From Nostoc sp. B(2019) (GTDB lineage Bacteria; Cyanobacteriota; Cyanobacteriia; Cyanobacteriales; Nostocaceae), in contig NZ_WVID01000004.1 of assembly GCF_010091925.1 (NCBI RefSeq), positions 124,001 through 188,000 on the forward strand: DNA of 64,000 bases, given 5' to 3'. The translations under genes were made by a program, and so were the position numbers. Shown here in pieces: positions 57,111 through 64,000 of this stretch (within the stretch, counting starts at the first letter, position 1; each line of letters begins with the position of its first letter). A model generated the notes under the pieces. The model saw only the letters and a list, made by a program, of their open reading frames with translations, made no database searches and was not told the origin of the DNA.

Positions 57111-60100
57111 ATGAGTACCGAAGTACAAAAACAAATAGCAAATCCAGATATAGCAATAGTGGGGATGTCTGGTCGTTTTCCTGGTGCAAAGGATATCGAT
57201 GAGTTTTGGCATAATCTCGAAAATCGAGTTGAGTCTATTTCATTTTTCTCCACTGATAACTCAGCAGGTTTAAATCTGGAAGAGGAAATTTTACACGACC
57301 CAAATTATGTTAAAGCAGCACCAATATTAGAAGATATTGAGCATTTTGATGCTAGGTTCTTTGGTTATACTCCTAGAGAAGCTGAACTAATTGACCCCCA
57401 ACATCGCTTATTTATAGAATGTGCCTGGGAAGCTCTTGAAAACGCTGGATATGACCCAGAAACATACAATGGTTTGATTGGGGTTTATGCTGGTGTGAGC
57501 ACAAATACTTACTTTTTTAACAACGTATATAAAAATGTGAGTTCAAGAGATATTTCTAATAACTATACTTTTAACAAAGATTTTTTAACCACAAATATCT
57601 CATATAAATTAAATTTAAAAGGGCCAAGTGTAGGAATTCAAACTTATTGTTCTACTTCATTAGTTGCTTTACACTTAGCTTGCAAAAGTCTACTAGACGA
57701 AGAATGTGATATTGCTTTGGCAGGTGGGGTGACGATTATAGTTCCCCAAAAATCAGGTTATTTATATCAAGAAGACGGAATTTTATCACCTGATGGTCAT
57801 TGTCGAGCCTTCGATGCTAAAGCACAGGGTACTGTTTTCGGTAGTGGACTGGGAATAGTCGTTTTAAAAAGATTAGAAGATGCTATTGCAGATAGAGATT
57901 ACATTCATGCAGTTATTAAAGGTTCAGCAATTAATAATGATGGTTCATTAAAAGTTAGCTATACAGCACCTAGTGTAAACGGTCAGGCAGAAGTTATTGT
58001 AGAAGCTTTGGCAAATGCTGGAATAGATGCTGATGATATTTCCTATATAGAAACTCATGGAACTGGAACTGCTGCTGGCGACCCAGTAGAAATTGCTGCG
58101 CTAACTAAAGCTTTTCGTGCTTTTACACAAAGAAATGGTTTCTGCGCTATTGGTTCGGTTAAACCAAATATCGGACATCTAGATATAGCAGCTGGTATAG
58201 CAAGTTTAATCAAAACTGTACAAGCATTAAAATCTAAAAAAATACCTCCGAGCATCAATTTTGAAGTTCCCAATCCTGAGATTAATTTTGCAAATAGTCC
58301 CTTTTATGTTAATACTAAACTAACTGATTGGGAAACTAATAATACTCCCCGGAGAGCAGGAATTAGTTCGTTAGGCTTTGGGGGAACTAATGCTCATGTG
58401 ATTCTAGAAGAAGCTCCTGAAATCAAATATTGTGATGATTCTAGACCTTGGCAATTGTTGTTACTTTCAGCAAAAACTAACACAGCCTTAGAAACTGCGA
58501 CTACAAATTTAGTTACGTATTTAAAACAACAACCAGATATAAATTTAGCTAACGTTGCTCATACTTTAAAAGTTGGTCGTAGAGCTTTTAATCATCGTCG
58601 AATGTTAGTGTGTCAGAGTGTTCAAGATGCTGTTAGCGTTTTAGAGACACATGAGCCACAACGAATTCTTACTGTATGTCAGGAGCATAGAGAACAGCCT
58701 GTCATTTTCATGTTTTCAGGACAGGGGTCACAATATGTAAACATGGGTCGGGAATTATACGAAGTTGAACCAACCTATCGCAGACATATAGATACTTGCG
58801 CTGAAATTTTGCAACCTCACCTCGGTCTTGATATTCGTCATCTACTCTTTCCCTCAGCAGAAATTGCAGCGGCTAGCCAAAAACTACAACAAACAGCGTT
58901 CACTCAACCAGCATTATTTGTGATTGAGTACGCCTTGGCTAAATTATTGATGTCATGGGGAGTGCGTCCAGAAGCGATGATTGGTCATAGTATCGGGGAA
59001 TATGTTGCAGCTGCGATCGCAGGTGTATTTACTCTCGAAGATGCCCTATTCATTGTGGCAAAAAGGGGACAACTGATGCAACAGTTACCTCCAGGGAGTA
59101 TGCTGGCGATTCCGCTTCCAGAAAAAGAGGTGCGATCGCTAACTCAAAATCTAGAAATCGCAGCGATTAATACCCGAACTTCATGCGTAGTTTCTGGGAC
59201 AGTTGAGGCGATCGTAACTCTACAAAACCAATTATCCTCTCAAGGTGTTGAATATCGGCTTTTGCATACATCTCATGGGTTTCATTCTCAAATGATGTCA
59301 CCAATATTAAATGAGTTTGTACAGTTGCTCAAAAAAGTTCAACTCAATCCACCACGCATCGGCTTTATTTCCAATGTAACTGGTAGTTGGATTACAGATG
59401 CACAAGCTACAAATCCCAATTACTGGAGCCAACATTTACGACAAACTGTCAAATTTTCCGATGGTATATCTCAACTTTTAGAGCAGTTTACAGGTGTTTT
59501 TCTAGAGGTGGGGCCAGGACGAACTTTAAGCACATTCACCACACAGCATTTAGATGTTAATACTAAACAACATGTACTAACCTCCTTACGCCATGTTAAA
59601 GAGCAAAAATCAGATGTGAGCTTTTTATTGCAGACATTAGGTAGGTTATGGCTTTTTGGTGTTGATATAGATTGGTCAGGATTTTATACCCACGAACAGC
59701 GTCATCGTCTACCTTTACCTACCTATCCTTTTGAACGACAAAGGTATTGGATTGATGCAACTCCATCACCTTCTTTAAATAGTAAGCCAGCAACATTAGA
59801 TAATAAACAAGATATTGCCAACTGGTTCTATGTTCCTTCATGGAAACGCTCTTTCCTAACTCATTCATCCTCTGTTAAAACAGAATATACTCAAAAACAA
59901 TGGTTATTTTTTGTTGATGATTTTGGATTAGGTGAAAAACTAATTAATGCATTGACAATTCAAGATGTAAATATCATTATAGTTAAGCATGGAAAATGTT
60001 TTGATAAACTAGCTGAAGACATTTATATAATTAATCCATGCATAAGCGAAGATTATAATCTATTATTTGAAGACTTAATTTCATTCGGTAAAACACCGCA

Positions 60101-61697
60101 GAATATAGTTTACCTATGGAGCATAAGTCAACTTGAAAATCATCAATTAGGGAATTATTTAGAGTTCAATAGTCTACTGTTTTTATCACAAAGCTTCAGA
60201 AAACTGAAAACTAACGAAAGCTTGCAACTTTGGGTTGTGTCTAATCATATTCAAGAAGTTAACGGAAATGAGATTCTAGACCCAGAGAAAGCAGCAGTAT
60301 TAGGTTTATGTCAGGTAATTCCTCAAGAATATCCTAATATAACCTGTCGGAGTATTGATATTGCTTTAACTAATCACCTAGATGTAGAGAAAGAGTATTG
60401 CAAAATTAATATTATTAATAAGCTTTTAAGTGAGTTAACATCTGTATCCTCAGACTTAGTTGTTGCTTATCGTGGTTCCTACCGTTGGGTACAAACATTT
60501 GAGCCAGTTTGCTTAGAGTCAGTAATCGAGGAAAAAATCCCGTTAATCAAACAAGGTGTTTACCTGTTTGCTGGTGGATTAGAAAGTATTGAAATTATAC
60601 TTGCAGAATATTTAGCAAAAACTTTCCAAGCAAAACTCATATTTATCGAAGATGTAGCTTTTCCAGAAAAGAATTACTTCTCACAATGGCTTGAAAGTCA
60701 TACTCAAGAAAATGAAGTAAGTTGCAAAATTAAACAATTGCTAGTCTTAGAGAAATTAGGTGCAAAAGTTTTGGTAATGCGTGCAGATATAACTAATTAT
60801 GAACAAATGCATCAAAGCTTTTCTGATGAAAATGTTGGGCAAATTAATGGGATTATTTATTCAACTGGAATCAATAAGGAAAAACTATTTGGTTCGATTC
60901 CAGAAATTAGTAAAATAGAAGTACAAAATTTATTTAATTTACAATATCATAAGATTACTATATTAGAAAAATTATTACATAATAAGAAATTAGATTTCTG
61001 TATCATTTTTTCTTCTTTATCTTCTATTTTAGGAGGATTTGGTTTAAGTTTGTATTCGGCAGGTAATCATTTAATAGACAGCTTTACTAACCGACATAAC
61101 CAAAACAATTCTTTGCCTTGGTATATTATAAATTGGGATAAATTACAGCTAAATATCACCCAAGAGCAAAAAACGCCAGAACAAGCTTCTGGAGTGGAAT
61201 TAGCCATTACTCCAGCAGAAATTATAGAAGTATTTAAACGAATATTTTATCTAGATAAAGGAACTCAAATTATTGTTTCTACAGTAGATTTAAACGCCAG
61301 GCCTAAATATGCATTTAACTTTAATCCAGCAAATGCAAAATTCTCCAATCAATCAGATTTATCCCCCCGCTATTCCCGACCTCAACTTATTAATTCATAT
61401 CTTGCTCCGACAAATGAGTTAGAAAAACAAATTACAGAAATATGGCAAGAGGTACTTGGAATTGCAGAAGTTGGTATTTATGACAACTTCTATGAGTTAG
61501 GAGGAGATTCTCTGATTGCAACTCAACTGGTTTCTCGATTGCGAGCAAAATTTCCTATAGACCTACCACTGCGTGACCTTTTATTGCAAGCAATGATACC
61601 AGTTAAACAAGCAGAAATGATTGAGCAACTTTTATTGGAAAAAATTGAAGAATTATCTGAAGAAGAGGTAGAAGCTCTTTTATCTAATAAATTTTGA
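57111..61697 (+). CDS. Type I PKS module with degenerate KR: KS-AT-KR*-ACP
   Basis: 1528 residues. KS: Cys180 in TYCSTSL, ETHGTGTAAGDP, PNIGHLD. AT: GHSIGEY with Ser627, and HGFH in place of the commoner HAFH (still malonyl-like). In the KR the cofactor loop TGGLGGIG of the sisters is AGGLESIE (near 1153) and the VGRxxLP segment is IEDVAFP, though YSAGN keeps the Tyr; NADPH binding is probably lost and the beta-keto group retained. ACP: GGDSL with Ser1467. The C-terminus is acidic and helical (IEELSEEEVEALL), unlike the basic tails of the other PKSs; it should pair with the LSPAKKALLEKWKGG start of the NRPS at 62806. No thioesterase. Confidence 0.93.
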   Translation: MSTEVQKQIANPDIAIVGMSGRFPGAKDIDEFWHNLENRVESISFFSTDNSAGLNLEEEILHDPNYVKAAPILEDIEHFDARFFGYTPREAELIDPQHRLFIECAWEALENAGYDPETYNGLIGVYAGVSTNTYFFNNVYKNVSSRDISNNYTFNKDFLTTNISYKLNLKGPSVGIQTYCSTSLVALHLACKSLLDEECDIALAGGVTIIVPQKSGYLYQEDGILSPDGHCRAFDAKAQGTVFGSGLGIVVLKRLEDAIADRDYIHAVIKGSAINNDGSLKVSYTAPSVNGQAEVIVEALANAGIDADDISYIETHGTGTAAGDPVEIAALTKAFRAFTQRNGFCAIGSVKPNIGHLDIAAGIASLIKTVQALKSKKIPPSINFEVPNPEINFANSPFYVNTKLTDWETNNTPRRAGISSLGFGGTNAHVILEEAPEIKYCDDSRPWQLLLLSAKTNTALETATTNLVTYLKQQPDINLANVAHTLKVGRRAFNHRRMLVCQSVQDAVSVLETHEPQRILTVCQEHREQPVIFMFSGQGSQYVNMGRELYEVEPTYRRHIDTCAEILQPHLGLDIRHLLFPSAEIAAASQKLQQTAFTQPALFVIEYALAKLLMSWGVRPEAMIGHSIGEYVAAAIAGVFTLEDALFIVAKRGQLMQQLPPGSMLAIPLPEKEVRSLTQNLEIAAINTRTSCVVSGTVEAIVTLQNQLSSQGVEYRLLHTSHGFHSQMMSPILNEFVQLLKKVQLNPPRIGFISNVTGSWITDAQATNPNYWSQHLRQTVKFSDGISQLLEQFTGVFLEVGPGRTLSTFTTQHLDVNTKQHVLTSLRHVKEQKSDVSFLLQTLGRLWLFGVDIDWSGFYTHEQRHRLPLPTYPFERQRYWIDATPSPSLNSKPATLDNKQDIANWFYVPSWKRSFLTHSSSVKTEYTQKQWLFFVDDFGLGEKLINALTIQDVNIIIVKHGKCFDKLAEDIYIINPCISEDYNLLFEDLISFGKTPQNIVYLWSISQLENHQLGNYLEFNSLLFLSQSFRKLKTNESLQLWVVSNHIQEVNGNEILDPEKAAVLGLCQVIPQEYPNITCRSIDIALTNHLDVEKEYCKINIINKLLSELTSVSSDLVVAYRGSYRWVQTFEPVCLESVIEEKIPLIKQGVYLFAGGLESIEIILAEYLAKTFQAKLIFIEDVAFPEKNYFSQWLESHTQENEVSCKIKQLLVLEKLGAKVLVMRADITNYEQMHQSFSDENVGQINGIIYSTGINKEKLFGSIPEISKIEVQNLFNLQYHKITILEKLLHNKKLDFCIIFSSLSSILGGFGLSLYSAGNHLIDSFTNRHNQNNSLPWYIINWDKLQLNITQEQKTPEQASGVELAITPAEIIEVFKRIFYLDKGTQIIVSTVDLNARPKYAFNFNPANAKFSNQSDLSPRYSRPQLINSYLAPTNELEKQITEIWQEVLGIAEVGIYDNFYELGGDSLIATQLVSRLRAKFPIDLPLRDLLLQAMIPVKQAEMIEQLLLEKIEELSEEEVEALLSNKF

Positions 61698-61837
61698 CCT
61701 ATATTTTAGGAGATCAGAAATCAGTTGATATTCACATACTCATGATCTAGCTTGTATACAAGTTACAAGCATACTCAAGAAATAACGACTAACTTATTTA
61801 ATTGAAAACCTTCATTTGATAACAGGAAAAATAGTCT

Positions 61838-62596
61838 ATGTCTCTGCTCAGTGATCTTCCCAACTATGAACCCATCGCTCGATTACAGAACGAATTCAAG
61901 AATACAGCCGAAGATTTGCTAAAAGGTATAATACCTGCTTTAGAGCAAATATTATTATCACAACTTCCTGCGGGAGCACACATTCTCGAACTTGGCTGTG
62001 GTTGTGGACATTTAGCACAACAACTTAATATTAGAGGATTTAAAGTTACTGGAATCGATGCTTCTGAAAGGATACTGGACTACGCTCGAAAAAACGCACC
62101 TGAAAGCGAATTTATCTTGAGTGATATACGTAATTTTGAGTTATCACCTATCTTTGATGCTGTTTTGGCAAATGATGTTATGCATTTTATGCAAAACAAA
62201 GAAGATTTGAAAATAGTATTCAAAAACGTATATACCGCACTTAAAGATGATGGTATGTTTGTGTTCAACATACCAATAACAGATTGGCTACACGAAGCTG
62301 CTCAAAAAAACAATTTTAATATTGTCTATGTTAATGATGAATGCTCATTAATGGAATTATTCTACTACAAACCTGAAGAAAGGATGTGGGAGATCAAAGT
62401 CACAGGATTTGAATTGATCGAAAAAAATTGGCAGCGTTCAGACACCATTTGGTTAAGAAAAGACCACTTTTTAGAAGAAGTTGAGTCAGCTTTAAAAGAA
62501 GCGGGTTTCACAGAATTTAACTACTATAATACCAGGGACTTTGGAGAAAGCGAAGACATAGCTTGCTTTGTTTGCCAGAAAACCTCCCTTAAGTAA
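61838..62596 (+). CDS. SAM-dependent class I methyltransferase
   Basis: 252 residues. Motif I is ILELGCGCGH (about 49-58), followed by GIDASERILDYARKN with the acidic ribose ligand, then SDIRNF and FDAVLANDVMHF; the C-terminal third carries a mixed fold ending CFVCQK. It fits the broad Methyltransf_11/25 group, whose members act on O, N or C atoms of small molecules. AGGA-type ribosome-binding site. It lies between the last PKS and the next NRPS on the same strand, so a tailoring role on the product or a bound intermediate is likely. Acceptor unknown. Confidence 0.85.
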   Translation: MSLLSDLPNYEPIARLQNEFKNTAEDLLKGIIPALEQILLSQLPAGAHILELGCGCGHLAQQLNIRGFKVTGIDASERILDYARKNAPESEFILSDIRNFELSPIFDAVLANDVMHFMQNKEDLKIVFKNVYTALKDDGMFVFNIPITDWLHEAAQKNNFNIVYVNDECSLMELFYYKPEERMWEIKVTGFELIEKNWQRSDTIWLRKDHFLEEVESALKEAGFTEFNYYNTRDFGESEDIACFVCQKTSLK

Positions 62597-62649
62597 TACA
62601 GCAATCCTAAATTGTTTGTGCTCACTCAAGATTTCTCTTATCTCTGTGT

Positions 62650-62688
62650 CTCTGCGTGAAATAAAATATTTTTTCACCTCACGCAGAG
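62650..62688. terminator. Hairpin between methyltransferase and NRPS genes
   Basis: Arms CTCTGCGTGA (62650-62659) and TCACGCAGAG (62679-62688) form an exact 10-bp stem with a 19-base AT-rich loop. There is no T-run after it. The sequence type (CTCTGCGT) is familiar from dispersed repeats in cyanobacteria. It could attenuate read-through into the last NRPS gene, which would then need its own promoter in the 118 bases that follow. Confidence 0.5.
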
Positions 62689-62805
62689 AAAGAGTTTAAA
62701 ATCATGACTTTTGTAAGAGCTTCTTGTCACTTACATTTGCAAGTAACTTCATAAACTAAATAAGACTGCGATCGCAATTAATAACCTTCTAATTAAATAT
62801 TAGCA

Positions 62806-64000
62806 ATGGACAAACAGCACTCTAACTTATCACCCGCAAAAAAAGCCCTTTTAGAAAAATGGAAGGGAGGAAAATTCCAAGCTAATACTATTCCCAAACG
62901 CCAAACATCTCAGAATATTCCTTTATCTTTCTCCCAACAAAGACTATGGTTTATAGACCAACTTTACCACGGGAGTTCTTTCTACAATATTCCTATTGCT
63001 TTTCATATAAAAGGACAACTAAATATTACAGCGCTTCAACAAAGCCTCAATGAAATCCTCAGGCGTCACGAAATTTGGCGCACAAACTTTAGACTTGTAA
63101 ATGGAGAGCCAATACAAGAAATTGCACCACAACTAACTTGGGATTTACCTATCATTAATCTTGAGCATTTGTCTGGTAAAGATTGGGAAGGAGAAGTAAA
63201 ACAACTTGTAGCAGAAGAAGCAACAAAATCCTTTAATTTAGCTAAAGGACTTTTAGTCAGAGCAACTTTACTACGCTTGAGTGCAGAAGAATACATTTTG
63301 CTTTTAACCATGCACCACATCATCACAGATGGATGGTCTTGTGGTGTGTTCCTGCGGGAGTTGTCAACGCTGTATGCGGCTTTCTCAACAAATCAGCTTT
63401 CTGGTTTACCCGAACTCCCGATTCAGTATGCAGATTTTACCATTTGGCAACGCGATCGCATCCAAGGTGAATTCCTCGCAACCAACTTAAATTATTGGAA
63501 GCAACAACTAAGCGGTGAGCTTTCTGTACTACAGTTACCCACAGACCGTCCGCGACCTACTGTCACAACTTTTGTTGGTGCTAAGCAATACTTTACATTA
63601 TCAACAGCCTTAACTGATGCACTCAGACAATTAAGCCAGCGAGAAGATGCCACTTTATTTATGAGTTTGCTGGCAGCATTTAACATTTTATTATACCGCT
63701 ACACAGACCAGGAAGATATCTTAATTGGTTCTCCAATTGCCAACCGCAACCGAGCCGAATTAGAAGGGATGCTGGGTCTATTTGTTAATACTTTAGTATT
63801 GCGTAATAACCTCAGTGGTAATCCCAGTTTCCGTAAAATTTTACATCGAGTTCGTGAGGTGACTCTCGATGCTTATGCACACCAAGATTTGCCTTTTGAG
63901 ATACTTGTAGAAAAGTTGCAACCCGAACGAGACTTAAGCCGTAATCCCCTTTATGAAGTCATGTTTGTCCTGCAAAATACTCCAAAATCTGTGCAGGAAG
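62806..64000 (+). CDS. NRPS, N-terminal part: docking helix and condensation domain (partial)
   Basis: The gene opens at an ATG and runs off the right edge; 398 residues are visible. Residues about 1-32 (LSPAKKALLEKWKGG) are a helical docking segment suited to the acidic tail of the PKS encoded at 57111. From about residue 42 (IPLSFSQQRLWFIDQL) there is an ordinary condensation domain with HHIITDGW (His170/171, Asp175), LPTDRPRP, SPIANRNRAE and the LGLFVNTLVLR segment. It would accept the polyketide chain and couple it to a further amino acid. Substrate and termination lie outside the window. Confidence 0.95.
   Translation, partial: MDKQHSNLSPAKKALLEKWKGGKFQANTIPKRQTSQNIPLSFSQQRLWFIDQLYHGSSFYNIPIAFHIKGQLNITALQQSLNEILRRHEIWRTNFRLVNGEPIQEIAPQLTWDLPIINLEHLSGKDWEGEVKQLVAEEATKSFNLAKGLLVRATLLRLSAEEYILLLTMHHIITDGWSCGVFLRELSTLYAAFSTNQLSGLPELPIQYADFTIWQRDRIQGEFLATNLNYWKQQLSGELSVLQLPTDRPRPTVTTFVGAKQYFTLSTALTDALRQLSQREDATLFMSLLAAFNILLYRYTDQEDILIGSPIANRNRAELEGMLGLFVNTLVLRNNLSGNPSFRKILHRVREVTLDAYAHQDLPFEILVEKLQPERDLSRNPLYEVMFVLQNTPKSVQE

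Noticed and set aside
1-64000. CRISPR arrays, tRNAs, transposases
   Set aside because: No regularly spaced direct repeats, cloverleaf-like sequences or transposase motifs were seen; repeated DNA is explained by homologous NRPS/PKS domains and short palindromes.

Overview
The window looks like a filamentous, Nostocales-type cyanobacterium. The palindrome GCGATCGC (HIP1) is scattered through coding and non-coding DNA. Several intergenic hairpins resemble repeat families of Nostoc-like genomes, the outer-membrane receptor carries a cyanobacterial AMIN domain, and the megasynthases have cyanobacterial-style docking ends. I see no rRNA, tRNA, CRISPR array or insertion sequence.

Nearly the whole window is one large locus that appears to make, export and re-import a lipopeptide-polyketide siderophore. 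Left part (1-12,503): a penicillin-acylase-family hydrolase running off the left edge; a siderophore ABC importer (two FecCD permeases and an ATPase); an O-methyltransferase; an ABC exporter; an Rpn-type nuclease-like protein; and, leftward, a TonB-dependent receptor followed by a siderophore-binding lipoprotein. A non-coding gap of about 1.1 kb (12,504-13,623) then holds candidate divergent control elements.

Right part (13,624-64,000, all + strand): the assembly line. Order: JmjC/cupin oxygenase; FAAL-ACP-C-A-PCP-E; C-A(Ser)-PCP-C-A(Gly)-PCP-C; SyrP/TauD-like hydroxylase; degenerate C-A(Asn/Asp)-PCP; KS-AT-KR-ACP-E; free-standing C; second JmjC/cupin oxygenase; EctB-like diaminobutyrate aminotransferase; half C-A(Dab-like)-PCP; KS-AT-KR-ACP; PanP-like decarboxylase; KS-AT(dead)-KR-ACP; KS-AT-KR(degenerate)-ACP; methyltransferase; and the start of another NRPS that leaves the window. 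No thioesterase or MbtH-like gene is seen, so the cluster continues to the right.

Working model (inference): a fatty acid is activated by the FAAL and placed on a D-configured, probably cationic residue. Ser, Gly and a beta-hydroxylated Asn/Asp follow, then a malonate unit, a Dab made in-cluster, and three more malonate units. Hydroxy-acid groups would bind iron, so the logic resembles the cyanochelin-type beta-hydroxyaspartate lipopeptide siderophores. The most unusual features are: (i) two parallel cassettes of 'C domain / separate oxygenase gene / catalytically dead or truncated C fused to A-PCP'; (ii) an acyltransferase with its active site replaced and about 83 residues missing; (iii) an epimerase-like domain on a polyketide module; (iv) a 24-bp repeat inserted in frame in a PKS gene. 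Adenylation codes were read by hand alignment and are predictions.
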